This document shows, piece after piece, positions 11,549-23,368 of a stretch of 64,000 nt of DNA. The position numbers were made by a program, and so were the translations under genes. Under the pieces are notes generated by a model, which ran no database searches, was not told where the DNA came from, and was given only the letters and a program-made list of their open reading frames with translations. The DNA lies in the NCBI RefSeq assembly GCF_024763615.1, contig NC_077224.1, positions 40,434,712 to 40,498,711 on the forward strand. Direction: 5' to 3'. This DNA comes from Phlebotomus papatasi. Lineage: Eukaryota > Arthropoda > Insecta > Diptera > Psychodidae. Positions within the stretch are counted from its first letter, which is position 1. Each line of letters begins with the position of its first letter.

Positions 11549-11891
11549 TGACCGTGGTGTCACATATAAGATTAATATTAATATTAAGAAAAGCCACAGA
11601 GAGAGGTATATAGTATCCAAAATTTCAAATGGAATATCACGTGTGTTAGAAAGAGTACACTCTAGTGGAGTAATATGATGAGTAAGACTGTTCGTATTAA
11701 TTGCTTTCTGAATCGTATTACAGGTAATTCGAGTAATTTTCCATGAGTGCCAACTGTGATTCGGTCAGTTTTCGAGTGAAACACGAGAGAGCGAGAGAGA
11801 GGGAAATTAAAACGTTTGCTATCCTTTGTTGGCATTCTCGCAGTTCAGAAAGTATTAATCTTAATATTAATCTTATATGTGACATGGTCAT
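11549..11891. mobile_element. TIR MITE with AT-rich 35-bp ends
   Basis: The left arm GACCGTGGTGTCACATATAA and the right arm TTATATGTGACATGGTC are inverted repeats that continue inward through TTAATATTAAT. The interior, about 270 bp, has no recognised coding sequence. Confidence 0.7.
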
Positions 11892-12228
11892 GAAATGTCA
11901 AAGTTCTTTCAAAAATGCAATTTTTGACGTAGAGCAATTTTTGTAGAGACCTTAAGAGATAATAAATTACACAGGCAATCACGTATTCTAGTAGTTTTTT
12001 CTAGTAGAAGTATTAGATTACAAAAAGCATCTACAAAACTCATGACGGCTTAAATGCTAGATTGAGAACCCCACAGCCTAACTGGAAATTTATTGCACAG
12101 AAAAATGCGAATTCTAGTAGTTTTGGCGTTTTTCGTCTTGTTATTGCTAGACCGGCGAAATTTCGTCTTGAAAGTGGAAATTCTAGTAGTTTGCTCAATT
12201 TATTGTGCATGAAGTGGTTGATGGTATA

Positions 12229-12459
12229 CAGTAGACTCTTTCTCAATTGGGCATTTGGGGCAAAATGTCATCCGGTTTATCGATAGATTTGGGCGTCAAA
12301 TAAATAAATTCCACAAAAAGCGCTCAATTGTAAAGAATCACGATAAAATAGGAAGAACTGCAGTGAATTTGGGCAAATTAGCTTCATAATTAAACGTGAA
12401 AATTGTCAACAAAATTTTTCGCCTGATCGAGACAGAGCCGATTGAGCGAGAGTTTACTG
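12229..12459 (+). mobile_element. CAGTAGACTCT MITE copy 1 (231 bp)
   Basis: The ends CAGTAGACTCTTTCTCAAT and GAGCGAGAGTTTACTG are inverted repeats, with TA at 12227-12228 and 12460-12461. The element is highly similar to 30387-30606. The CAGT-RGACTCTC terminus and TA duplication are typical of Tc1/mariner/pogo-type transposons. No transposase remains. Confidence 0.88.
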
Positions 12460-12544
12460 TACTCGAAAAGTAGGCTTTTCGGAGACATCCATGCAAAATA
12501 CCTCTATCAGTCGTTATTGTAGTAGTTTCAAATTTAATTGACAT

Positions 12545-13815
12545 TTAATGTCAAACTGCTGAACTAGGGCTGTCCGATACGATTGTAACACGTTAAATGG
12601 TTTTTTACATTTCGATTTATTAGCATTTGCACTATGAGATTTTGCATTCGATTAAAATTGAAAATGCTTTGGGTAACAGAAAATTCCTTTTGCTAAAATG
12701 TATTATAAAAGAGAAATTTTCCTGAGAGAAGAAAAAAGAAGAAATGAATAAGGGAAAGTTTTTTTGCTCAAAAGAAGACCCTTTAGGATAGTTTCTCACC
12801 CTCTCCCCAAGGGATCCAATGCAGAGTCAAAGAGATAAAATCCCCTAAAACTATTGCTAAGAAAAGCAGTTCGTATAGAGAATTCATTGAAGTGAAAGAA
12901 ACACAAAGAGAGAGGATGTATAAAATAGACATCGAAGAATATTTGTTGCCATAAAATCAATCAATTACTAATTGTGATAGTTAAAAAAAAAAGAGAAAAA
13001 TGAAAAAAAGAATGCATTTTTGACATTAAACACACACATACACCATGAAATTTTCATAGTGAACACTTTGGAGCACATATTAATTAATTCATAATAATTA
13101 TGTAAAATGGGTAAATGAAGCTGAATAATTGATTATGTGTCCACCACGAGTCACTCTCTTTTTCCCAATTTTCCACCACCCAATAATGAATGAAAAAAAA
13201 AACCAAGCCCCCCCACTAACGCTACACGCTCTCTATAATGGCACAAACTCTGTCACTAATAATGATATAAATGATGTTGGAGCTACAAGAAGCCATCGAC
13301 ATCATCCCCTTTCTACGCGAGCACTAGGGAGAATCTCATAGCCTTATACGTACGAAAAACTTTTTGGGAGGAAGAGAGAGAGCAACCAAAAAAAAAAATG
13401 AGCGAGGGGTGAATGTCTCGCGGGCATTTAGCATTGAATGCATTTTTGTCTCATTTGAATAATTCATCATCGTGTTTTTTTTTTTAAACCATGACCCGCC
13501 ACTGCAGAATATCAATACTCGAGAGATGGGAATGTGATATATTATTGATATTTTCAACATGTCCCAAACACTGCCAGTTAAAATGTACAACAGGAAGTTT
13601 TATACATAGCATTTAACTCTATATTTTACTAAAATTTTGGAATAAAAGCAAATGAATTTTTTAGTTGTAGTTTTTTGGTGAATTTTTGATGAATTTACTG
13701 GACAGAAATCTCAGAAAGATGCATTTAAAATTGTAATGAACAAAAGACTTTATTAATTAATCACTCTGAGAGATTGATAAGAGACTTGGAAAGGCTATTC
13801 AGGACTAAATATTCT
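12545..13815. other. Non-coding, no clear element
   Basis: A/T-rich, with poly-A, poly-G/A and (GA) runs near 13380. Nothing else is recognised. The open frames here have no family resemblance. Confidence 0.4.
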
Positions 13816-13820
13816 TACTG

Positions 13821-14219
13821 TGTTATCACACTTGCACATTAAAATTTTAATATGATTCAAAATTATTGTCGCTGGTGAGAGTCCAAATGTGTAATTTGTG
13901 TGCTTGAATCATTTTATATTCAAAATTTGATCTATTTGTTAATAAAAAGGTAGACTTGGCCCGCAAAATTTGATATAAATTGATTTATAGCATTAATGCG
14001 AAAAATTAATGCGATTTTCTCTTTAATTTTTTAATGTGAAAAATATTTATGCTTTAGGTAAATTTAAACTTATTTTTGCAGGCCAAGTCCACTTCCTTAT
14101 CAATAAATTGAAAAACCCAAATATTAAGTGACTCAAAGACACAAATAATATATTTGGATGCTCACAAGTGACAATTAATGTGAATCACATTAAAATTTTA
14201 ATGTGCAAGTGTGATAACG
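13821..14219. mobile_element. TIR MITE, GTTATCACACTTGCAC ends
   Basis: GTTATCACACTTGCACATTA at the left and its complement at the right form arms of about 32 bp that continue through AAATTTTAAT. A second inverted-repeat unit (13938-14107) sits inside it. Confidence 0.8.
13938..14107. mobile_element. Nested TIR MITE, TAGACTTGGCC ends
   Basis: AAGGTAGACTTGGCCCGCAA at the left matches, inverted, TTGCAGGCCAAGTCCACTT at the right. The outer arms extend through TTGATAA-like sequence. It is about 170 bp and AT-rich inside, and it lies within the element at 13821-14219. Confidence 0.65.
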
Positions 14220-14278
14220 CCGTTACAGTGACTTTTGCTTAGGTGAAATAGAACATCTTTGATATAGGGCTTTTTCCT

Positions 14279-14388
14279 GCTATTTTTAAATGGAACTAGA
14301 TTTTACCATGATGTAATTTAGTTCAACAAACCAATTGCGAAGCTAAATCACATCATGATACGGCTCAGTTCCATATTAAAAATGGGAG
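14279..14388. repeat. Inverted repeat (GCTAAATTAC/GTAATTTAG unit)
   Basis: The arms carry TTTTTAAATGGAACTAG and ATGATGTAATTTAG against CTAAATCACATCATGAT and CAGTTCCATATTAAAAA. The same core (AATTTAG..., about 25 bp, GCTAAAT) recurs at about 25120-25165, 25312-25372, 30710-30775, 54188-54240 and 56315-56375. Confidence 0.6.
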
Positions 14389-14460
14389 AAAAAATCAATT
14401 CAATGGTGGCGGACTACCCTCTATATACAAAAAAACGTTCCTGTAGGGAAGTTTCGTAAT

Positions 14461-14598
14461 GGCGTCTACACACTAGAAACAATTTTCGTCAAAAATTGCC
14501 TGCTTTAAAAAAAATTTTGACGTTTCTGCCTACGATGATACGGGAAATTTTCTTTAAAAAAAAAAGCATTTAAAAAATGCTCCTAGTGTGTAGACGCC
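14461..14598. mobile_element. GTCTACACACTAG MITE copy 1 (138 bp)
   Basis: The ends GGCGTCTACACACTAG and CTAGTGTGTAGACGCC are perfect inverted repeats. The inner left part, CAATTTTCGTCAAAAATTG, is itself nearly palindromic. It is similar to 15568-15703. Confidence 0.85.
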
Positions 14599-15092
14599 TT
14601 AAGACTATGGCAATGTCATATAACAAATTGCGTTCGAATGTCAAGAGAGCTGTTTCGAAAATGTGATTCTATAGCCGTGACTTTGCCATTTGAGCTCACA
14701 TGACAATATCAGAAGTCTTAGATTTTAGACAATTCAAATGACAATGAATTTTATTAAATAAATTAAGCAAGACGGTCTGTAATTGCAAAATTTCGTCAAA
14801 AAATCAATTAATTGCATTTTCAAACTCATATAATATAAGAAAAAAGCTCGATTGGCATTGTCAGATTACGAACTAACGGGTGACAGTGCCACAAAAATTA
14901 TAGAGTTCCCCTACTAGAAGCATGTGAGAGAATGGCTTTTTATTCGTAACATCTATTTTGAAATATTCGAAATATTCTTTCAAACCAAGTATCGTACCAA
15001 AAAAATGCCCTTCATAGGCCCAGCCTGATCATCTACAATATTTAGTCCATAAAATTTAGGAATAAAAATACGGCCAACCCATCACGTTAAGG

Positions 15093-15457
15093 GCAGAATC
15101 ACATTGTCAATAAAATGCTCGCCGCAGCTTCACCGTATTTCGTTAATTTACGCATTTTCATTGTAATTCTTACGCAAATTTTCTATTATCGTATTACCTT
15201 ATCTTATTCTCGGTGGCAATAGGTGAAAATAATATAAGAAAATCAAAGAAATAAAACGAAAATACGATAAACGGTGAGCAAAAAAACTGTAAGAAAAATT
15301 AATCGTACATTTCTTCAATTTTCTTATATTATTTTCACCTAGTGCCATCGAGTATGAGATAAGGTAATACGGTAATCGAGAATTTGCGTAAGAATTGCAA
15401 TGAAAATGCGTAAATTAACGAAATACGGTGAGCATTTTACTGTCAATGTGATTCTGT
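15093..15457. mobile_element. Fold-back MITE with arms of about 140 bp
   Basis: GCAGAATCACATTGTCAATA and its complement at 15440-15457 open arms that remain complementary for about 140 bp, through CGTATTTCGTTAATTTACGC, CATTTTCATTGTAATTC and AGGTGAAAATAATATAAG. The loop is short (about 60-80 bp). Transcripts of either strand would fold into a long hairpin. Confidence 0.85.
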
Positions 15458-15567
15458 CGTAAAAGCTAAACGTCGAAACGAATATTAAATAATTCATAGA
15501 TGATCTGCGTTTATTTTTAAAGTCTGCACGTAAAACAGAGTAAATTTAAACAGAGGATTAACGCTTT

Positions 15568-15703
15568 GGTGTCTACACACTAGAAGCAATTTTCGTCAAA
15601 AATTGCCTTTTAAAAAAAATCTAACGTTTCTGCCTTAAAGGATAGAGGAAATTTTCTTTAAAAAGACATTTTTTAAAGAAATTGATCCTAGTGTGTAGAG
15701 GCC
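15568..15703. mobile_element. GTCTACACACTAG MITE copy 2 (136 bp)
   Basis: The ends GGTGTCTACACACTAG and CTAGTGTGTAGAGGCC are inverted. The interior matches the copy at 14461-14598. Confidence 0.85.
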
Positions 15704-15963
15704 ATAAGGGGACAGCCTGAATTACAAGGCCAAAAGTGGCCTATATTTTTTATCCTTTAAATCGATAAACTATCTAAGAATATACCATAAAATTCAGAAA
15801 GTCAATTCGAATTATTTCTAAAGATACAGAGACGAATTCAAAAGAGCGTCGAGTAGATTTGCATGCACTTTGGGTGAAAATCCAAAACTTTAAGGAGCGC
15901 TTTCTCCATTTCTGAATTTTACAATTTTGTCGAATTTGCGAGAAAAATAAGAAAAAACTTATA

Positions 15964-16130
15964 AGGGAAAGTACTCTCCCTTCGAACGTCCATGCCTTCG
16001 AATAATATGAATTTCTTTTACTTTACCTGAGAGATTTCCACATAATTTTCTTATAATTATCAATAATTGATAATATGCTAAATTCACATTATTCTAAGGA
16101 ATTAACGTTCAAAGGGAGAGTACTTTCCCC
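15964..16130. mobile_element. 167-bp TIR element, TA duplication, GGGAGAGTAC motif
   Basis: The ends AGGGAAAGTACTCTCCC and GGGAGAGTACTTTCCCC are inverted. TA is at 15962-15963 and 16131-16132. TTCGAACG and CCTTCGAA motifs follow the left end. It belongs to the GGGnAAAGTG-ended group. Confidence 0.85.
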
Positions 16131-16468
16131 TACACCGATTTAAATTAATAAAAGCTTATTCTAATCAGAATATAAATTCTCTTCTATTTGAACCTGAATG
16201 GTATCTGAAAAATATATTTAATATCTTTTACAGAGTGTTAAAGTCCATATTTCGTCTGTAAATATGTACTTTTTTATTTCAAACCCCTTTAAAACGTTAC
16301 TTATTTCCCAATATTCTCCGGTTTTTTGGGTTTAACTATGAAATACACATTTGAATATTGAAAATCTTTTTAAATTTTTTTCTCAGTCAAGAACTACGAG
16401 GTGTAGATTTCCCGGCAATTAGGGAGTACTACTACTAGGAGGCGCTCTAATGAACACTAATCTTCAGG

Positions 16469-16640
16469 CTGATGCTCAAGAACATTTAACCTGTAAAATT
16501 TAGCAGTAAAGGATCAATTAAATGAATTTTATGCAAAGGACCTGTAATCGATGATCCTAAGGCCTAAGATAATTGGGAATATATATATACTGCCAAATTT
16601 TACAAGGCAAATCATCCATTAGATTCTGAAAAGCCAATAA
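16469..16640 (+). repeat. Dispersed repeat, copy related to 5425-5600
   Basis: The stretch begins CTGATGCTCAAGAACATTTA. See the entry at 5425-5600; the two are diverged copies. Confidence 0.5.
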
Positions 16641-16886
16641 AATTGCATTTAGGATCTTGAAACATTCTGGAACTGGACTAAACTTCTAGTTTGAATACCG
16701 CTTTAAGGTTTAGCAATTTGTTGTACGATTTAAGAGGTAATTAATCTTGGGAAGAAAAATTTTCGTAACTGGCTTCAAAATTGAAGACAACTTGAAGATT
16801 ATAGTCTAGTCTACGTCGTAAGCTAGAGATGGCTTGATGAAAAATTTATAGAATTATACTTTATTCTTTCATTAGTAATTAAATCA

Positions 16887-17069
16887 CCGTAGATTCGAGT
16901 CACTTTGCCCCTTCTCTTGCTGTTTGTAAGCTTTTATTCATTTCTAACATTTGGGAATGGTTTTCACCGATCGCACAAGGTAGATCGGATAGGTGAAGAT
17001 CATTCTTGGATGCTAGAATTAAAGAAAAACTTGTGAAGAGCAAGGGGGAAAAGTCACCCGCATCTACGG
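16887..17069 (+). mobile_element. TIR MITE, CCGTAGATGC family, copy 2
   Basis: The ends CCGTAGATTCGAGTCAC and GTCACCCGCATCTACGG are inverted. The interior, with CACCGATCGCAC and GTAGATCGGATAGGTGA, matches the copy at 10888-11071. Confidence 0.75.
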
Positions 17070-17398
17070 TACGTTAAATCCGTCTCTGGGTTAATCTTCA
17101 AGTCTATCAAAGAAAACTCGCACTTTCTTGAATGCCAGAATACAATCGATTTAAAGGCGATTTAGAGATTGCAAAGTTAAAGATTTGGCGTAGAGAATAG
17201 AAAGAATTTAACGACTGTGGAAATTATGTGTATGTGGGTTGGAATTCAGTCAAAACACGATAATTTTTTGTTATTAAACTTTTAGTGTTTATGTTGAAGT
17301 TGTGCGGGTTTTGTGCACAAATTTTACTATTTTATGCTTGCGCTATGCGGATTTTGTTCTCAGTTTTGACAGTTTTATGATCAAGCTATGAAGATCTT

Positions 17399-17644
17399 GG
17401 GGCACTCAATAGATCAAGTGGTAGAGCACTCGCTCTATGATGCAAGTATCCCGAGTTCGAATCCCCTTAACGTCACCAGGAATTTTTCTGGCGTTAAAGG
17501 TGTTCGGATTGCATCCAGTGAGCTTCACTGCAATTGATTCCACAGGCATGGGACTGACAACCTCATCCCGTACAAGAAATAATAATGCATGTCTAGAAAT
17601 CCCCTTGGGGGAAGGCCTAGTTCCGTCATGGAATGTTGTGCCAG

Positions 17645-17682
<38 letters not shown>

Positions 17683-17690
17683 TTTAGTGT
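17399..17690 (+). mobile_element. tRNA-derived SINE (family A), uninterrupted copy
   Basis: The order is: head with box A-like GTGGTAGAGCACTCG and box B GAGTTCGAATCCC; body CCAGGAATTTTTCTGGCG, GTTCGGATTGCATCC, GGCATGGGACTGACAA; then GAAATCCCCTTGGGGGAAGG; and a tail of about 13 ATT units (17645-17686). It is the intact reference for the interrupted copy at 4835-5363. Confidence 0.88.
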
Positions 17691-17699
17691 AGCTTAGAA

Positions 17700-18020
17700 C
17701 TCACGAGTAAATTTCTTACAGTTTAGGTTGAATTTGAGCTCGTTGGAAAGCTCTTGGAATTTCCGATAAAACTGAACTGGTTCCAATTGGTTCAGAACTT
17801 GTAATGAACCGGTTTATAACCGATAACTAATTTTTATTCGAAATTCAATTATTATATTACTCCTGAGGTGTATTTTGGGCAATGCTTTAAGTGATTTATT
17901 TATCAGTTCAAATCAGTTGTGAACCGGTAATGAACCGGTTATGAAATTATTAAAATTATTTTGTGGGAGCTTTTTGAGCGATTTATAAAACGAATCAAAT
18001 AAAACGGACCAGTGAACGTC
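17700..18020. other. Non-coding; AACCGGTT-type repeats
   Basis: Several GAACCGGTT/AACCGGTAATG phrases occur (17765-17945), often paired in opposite directions. No element boundary can be set. Confidence 0.35.
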
Positions 18021-18302
18021 GGGGAAAGAAGGCTCAGCTTAGAAAATTTTAGATTTTTCCCAAAGCTTTCGGCTCAGACTCCAAGCCTTCTTCAGTAGTC
18101 AAATCTTGTCTTTTATCGCTCTGTGATAAAGTCAAGGATTTCACAGGGCATAAAATTTTGGGCACTACACTTGATTTTGTAATTAAAAAAATAAATATTG
18201 GGTTATTTAAATTTCTGGGTGTTCTCTTAGAGATTTCTTTGTGAGACTAAGCCGAAAGCTTTGGGAAAAATCTAAAATTTTCTAAGCTGAGCCTTCTTTC
18301 CC
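18021..18302. mobile_element. 282-bp TIR MITE, arms about 54 bp
   Basis: The left arm starts GGGGAAAGAAGGCTCAGC and the right arm ends GCTGAGCCTTCTTTCCC. Complementarity continues through AGATTTTTCCCAAAGCTTTC. The interior is AT-rich and non-coding. Confidence 0.88.
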
Positions 18303-20661
18303 TGAGAGGTTCCCATTAATAGATGCGAAAACACTTTTGAGGTATAGTATCTAAGTCACGAGTTTGAGTATGAGAGAACTATCAAGATATTAAGTCCTGA
18401 ACAGTAAGCCTTTTTATATAACCAAGTTTCAAAAGTTTTCTAACTAAGAAACAGTTATACTATTCCACAAATATAAAATAAAAACCGAAGTATTAAACAA
18501 AGTAATTAATAAGCGAAATTCCACCTATTGTTGATGATAAAAATATACCAAAACCAAATAAATTAAGATTTAAGGTTAGTAATGGAAATTCATGAGACAT
18601 TCACCCCTCGAAATTGCTCTTCCTTCCACGCTAATCGAACCATACTCTCAAATAAATAGCATTTCATGAAGTAATACGGTGCTAATTAATTTGTCATTTA
18701 ATTATATCTAATTTTTAATGTCTCTTCTCTTTCCATTCATTTTCATTTGTCAAATTGATTCTTAATCAATTTTTCTTCCATCGTCTCTCCTTCGAAAGAA
18801 AAAAAAAGAAACGAAAGCAAGTGGAAGAAAAGGACAAGAAAAAGCATTATCTCTCGTTAATTTGCACTCTGAAAACAGTGAGACAAAAGGAAGTTATAGG
18901 AACAAGTAGAAGAGGAGACAAAGAAAAGATACCAGAAGAATAGGATGATTAGACAAGGAGATTATACTCTTCTGAAAAAAAAATGATAATAGTGAAGAAG
19001 GAAGTGGATAAAAATAATTCTAAATTTTCCCAATTTTCCCCTTGTGCCTTTTTCAAACAACTTGTAGCTATTGTATAAACGTGATTTTTGCTTTTTATTT
19101 TAACAAAAAAAAACTGGTGAAAAAGAATAAAAACCAACACAAAACATTCTCAATCACTCTGTGACCTTTTCTGTTCTCTCAAAAATCTATTGTATAAATC
19201 TCTGTGCTTTTTATCATTTTTTTTTTAAATTCATCTTAAGAAAAAGAACAAAACTCTAATGCACTCTCTCGGATCTTTACTTTTTCATTCTTCATTATTT
19301 TTCTAATGTAAAAAGAAAAACATCCTAAACAAGAACCGAGACATCTTTTTCTGAACACAAAAACAACAAAAAAAACTTTGCAAATGAAAATGAATCACAT
19401 AGAAAATAAAAATAAGTGAGAAAAAATATTCATATATTGAAAGACTTGGTAAGAGAGTAAAAAAAAAGTTTAAGTAAAATAATTTTTCTTATAAAGACAC
19501 CACATTAAAGTGAGAATAGGAAGAATTTTTAATTTTAGTGTTTTTACCTGGAAAAAAAAATATGAATAGTCATGGAGATATTAAGTGAATAAACAAAAGA
19601 AAAAATGAAGATTTAAAAAAAAAGGATCATATCATAACGTCTATTGCAACGATAAATTACATTTTAAAGGAAAAAAATGAGATATTCATATAAGATGAAC
19701 AAAAAAAAATATTATACCTTATTGTAATATACCTTTAAAGAACGTAAGGATAATGTAATTGTAGAAATCAGCAAGAAATACACACGACAAAAAATACCAA
19801 TTATACGACATTTTTACTGAGAGAAAAAAGAAACAGACATCCGTGGACTAGGATAAAAGAATTCTTCTTGGAAGAATTTTTGGTAATTAAAGAACAATAA
19901 TTAACCCTTCTTAAATTTCACAATTATGCATTAATTTTTCAACTAAATTAAGCAAATCCTCAAAAACTAATGCACTAAAAGCATTTGGTTATTCCCTGCT
20001 AAAATTAATTGAATTTCATACTGAAACATTTCACGTGAAATTGACTAAATACAACTAACTAAATCATGAAACTGAATGTTTAAAGACTTTAACCAACATT
20101 TCACATATAAATCAATTTTTGAATATCCCACAAACTTCCTAATTTAATTTTTTATGAACTATTTTCACAACTTGTTTAACAGCAGTTCTAACTTTGTAAA
20201 TCAATTTGTGACAAAAAAATTCTGTTAAATCACTGTACTAAACTCTTCTCTTTTTTTAAGCAGCAATTTCCTATTGGAAAGAAGTGTCGATGCAGGGATT
20301 AATTTGGTAAGCTCTTTAGCAGAAACCACACAGAAGAACTATCATGAAAGAACAATAGAGAGTTTTGAAGTAATCACTGTGAAGAATCCTGAAATCTTCA
20401 ACACTTCCAATGCAGCTAACAGAGAGATAAAGTAGCCAAAAAGATTGAGTGCTGATTAACAGAAAAGTTCTTTTCTAAACACCACAAAACTTCTTGGTGG
20501 AAACTTTAAGACCGTGGGGTTTATAAATCTGGAACATTGAAGAGGATAAGCTGTTAAAATTGAAATAAGGAATTCCTTTTATAGAGGAATATTCAAATTT
20601 AATTAAAAACCTGATCGAGACTCATTCATACCGGGGAGTTTTGGAATGAAATTCACTGTAC
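18303..20661. other. Non-coding, A/T-rich
   Basis: There are poly-A and A/G-rich tracts throughout (18790-18940, 19550-19830). No repeat, exon or inverted structure was recognised. Confidence 0.4.
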
Positions 20662-20912
20662 CACTGAGAGAAATCCGAAAAAGTTAAAATAACATCCCGG
20701 AAATGTTAATTTTACCCTGCAGTATAAATCCGAAATTGGTGTAAATATCACCCTTTTTGGGTGTATTCTGGGTTAAAGTAACCCTTTTTCATTTTGATTT
20801 TACCCTCAAAAGGTGTAAAATTAACATTAAAAAATGTTAATAATTTTTACACCTAAAAAGTGTTAAAGTTATGACGAAAAAAGTTAAGCGTAGCCTCTTT
20901 TTTTGCTCAGTG
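20662..20912 (+). mobile_element. CACTG-ended MITE copy 3 (251 bp)
   Basis: The ends are CACTGAGAGAAATCCG and TTTTTGCTCAGTG, with AC on both sides (20660-20661, 20913-20914). The interior matches the other copies. The AC duplication shows that the target is not restricted to TA. Confidence 0.88.
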
Positions 20913-20933
20913 ACTATGCACAGGAGAGTCTTG

Positions 20934-21252
20934 CACACAGAAAAATTTTGACTCTAAATTTAAGAATATTATAAGACTCCGGGAACTTAAATTGGACGTG
21001 AATCCTCGAGACGTTTAAATTCACAAGTTCTGCCAATGAAATTGGCTAGAATCCCTATCTCTTTGACGCTAAGAGATCGGGAGTTTAAGTTAAGCATTAG
21101 CTGAAAAATGAAAAATGTCTTGAGATTTGCAAATTATAATTAAAACTAAACGATCAAGAATTTAGGATTAGGGCATTGGCATTCATTGGATGGGATTTGA
21201 AATTAAATTCCTGGGTGTTTCAGTTTAAGAGTGTTCCATTTTTCTGTGTGTG
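20934..21252. repeat. Possible MITE with ACACAGAAAAA ends
   Basis: CACACAGAAAAATTTT at the left and TTTTTCTGTGTGTG at the right are inverted, about 315 bp apart. The interior carries GACTC-TAAATTTAAG phrases, once in each direction. There is one copy only, so the boundaries are tentative. Confidence 0.45.
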
Positions 21253-21764
21253 GGAATCCCCCTTTGGTATGTTTCCAGGATGAAATCTCCCTCTTTCATC
21301 TGTTATAATCGGAAGTGTGTCTCGGATAAAATACAAAATTTAGTAGATAGAATAATTGCATAAGCTCAGAAAGCTATTTTTCTAAATGCAAAACATTTTC
21401 GGCACTAATTTATAAAAAAAAAGTATTTAAAATTCATTTTAAGATAGAATGTGAAGTGAACATCACTGTTTTCAGTAGAGAAAGGTTATCAGCCCATTGA
21501 CTGTCGTCATTTTGTGAAATTAAATTAACTCATAAATTGGAAAAAATTCAGAACTAGAAAATTGGCCTAGAAACGTGCATTTTAGAATGTTCTTGACATT
21601 CATGACCGATGAAGACTGATGCAGCCGGGTTCGAAATTTCAATACCATTTCCAAAAAAAAATTAAATTTAAGCAAATCGGCTACAAAGTGAGCCCTCCAA
21701 AGTGATGAACCTTTGACTTTCAATAACTCAAAATGGAGAATTTTCCGGTCATAGGTATATTTGA

Positions 21765-22035
21765 ATGGAATGTTCACCTTACGAGGAGAACGACGTTCGT
21801 TATGTACCCAAGGAGATGAATCCGCCAAACACTCCGAATCTCCGTCCAGTTGATAGATATTGGACTATTATCAAATACGATCTGAAGAAGAATACTAAAC
21901 GTGTCGAAAACATCGAAGACTTTAAGAAGAAATTAATGAAACAACCAAGAACTGCGGTGATGATCTTGTACAGACCTTGATGAGAGGGCTCAAGAAGAAA
22001 ATTCGAGATTTCGCCAATCAAATACTTAATTAAAA
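21765..22035 (+). pseudogene. Tc1/mariner-type transposase, C-terminal fragment
   Basis: The frame from 21765 reads YEENDVRYVPKEMNPPN, then LRPVDRYWTIIKYDLKK. This is the end of the DDE catalytic domain in IS630/Tc1/mariner transposases (the VPK-MNPPN-P-LRPIE-YW pattern). At the third catalytic acidic position this copy has Asp where the family normally has Glu. At about 21955 the frame shifts by one; the conserved tail VQTLMRGLKKKIRDFAN continues in the next frame to a stop near 22035. No upstream part of the enzyme is recognised. It is a dead fragment: truncated, frameshifted and with a changed active-site residue. Confidence 0.82.
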
Positions 22036-23368
22036 AAAACTAATATATCTATCTACAATGAATTAATATTTCAAAAAATATTTTTCTTTTTTTTAATATG
22101 ATGTAGACTTGATTTTTAAAGCATTATTCTTGGGAACGATCTTGTCGTGGACACGCTTTAGGCTACCTCAAAAGATATTCAAAATAAAAGAAATCGTAGG
22201 AAACGTTTTCGAAATAAACCAAAAAACACGGTTTTGGAGGATATAGAGAAGGTTATGGTAACAAAGAAAAAAATCTTGAAAATAATGTTTGTTTTTAATT
22301 GGCAGTCACCGAAGACCGGAAGCTGATATCTCTTATCGTTTAATCTCCAAGCCGATGACAAGCTGGAAGAAAAGCGGATTATATAACTGCTCTCTCTTTG
22401 AGTTTGACCAGTCAATTAACTCAATTAATTCAATTAACTCTTTCGGGACCGCAGCATTTGCAGTTAGTTAATTTCACAATGCTTTAATCAAAAATATCTT
22501 AGCTTAGGAATTAATCGAGGTTATGCAAAAATATCCTAGATTTGGACATTTTTATAATTTGTAATCATCCACAAGAAGTGGATTTTTATCGATTCTAAAT
22601 AAGGCAAAAAAAATTTTCCTGGAATATCTATATTTTCCTTTGGATGCTCAGAGTTCCGAAAGAGATGAAAGAGTTAATAGAATATAATAAGTATGGGATT
22701 AGTAGTAAAGAAAAAAATCATTAGAATATATTTTTTGTTCTAAATTAAATTGTGGTAAAGCGAGATATTGAAATCTAGGCTTATTGAGCCCTTTATATCT
22801 CCGTTATCTCCCGTGCATCTTCTTTAGTTAGAACCAAGGTTAAGACCATTTGGACTTACGGATGTAATCCAAAATCGTCTTGGATATAACATTCTCATAA
22901 GAAGTGTTCAATTGCCTATAACTTCTAACACAAGGCAATTCCATAGCCTCTGGAAAATGCTAGTTATCGCTATCCCTATATTGAACAGGTGAAAGCGTAA
23001 AGTATGACCGATAAATCTGCTCTTCTCAAATTAGGCATAAATTTCTCCAGAAGCAGAATTGACCATGAGAGGCCCCCGATATCTTCTTTGAGTATATCAC
23101 CTGAGAGATGCCCAGAAAGAAGTTGGCAAATAAATTCGGCGCATTCCGTTCACGTTGTTTTAATTTAAAATCGAAAATTCCAATATTCAAAGGATGGCAA
23201 CTATCGAAGGTTTAATAAATTCAATAAATTATTAGAATATTAAAAAAAATACTTGAAAAAAGTTCTTTTAAAATTCTTTCTAATAAAGTTAATATAAGGG
23301 TGGCTGAAAAATCTAAGACACTGTAATATCCTCGTTTTTTGTTTAACCTTTTTGAAATAAAGACAAAA
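22036..23368. other. Non-coding; possible weak transposon debris
   Basis: At about 22309 a + strand frame reads TEDRKLISLI, loosely like the N-terminal DNA-binding part of Tc1-like transposases. At about 22835 a frame reads KTIWTYGCN, loosely like the KxIWTYG segment after the polymerase domain of Jockey-type retroelements. Both are too short to call as genes. Confidence 0.25.

Larger units (their letters stand above)
11093..12540 (+). repeat. Scattered copies of the ATTCTAGYAGTTTT motif
   Basis: Beyond the tandem array the same phrase recurs at about 11097, 11245, 11374, 11983, 12112, 12179 and 12512, usually followed by an A/T-rich stretch. The surrounding sequence is no longer alignable by eye. 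This looks like the decayed flank of the array at 9394-10630, interrupted by later insertions. Confidence 0.45.

Noticed and set aside
22835..22900. Jockey-type polymerase remnant (KTIWTYG)
   Set aside because: Only about nine residues agree and stops interrupt both sides; not enough for a feature.
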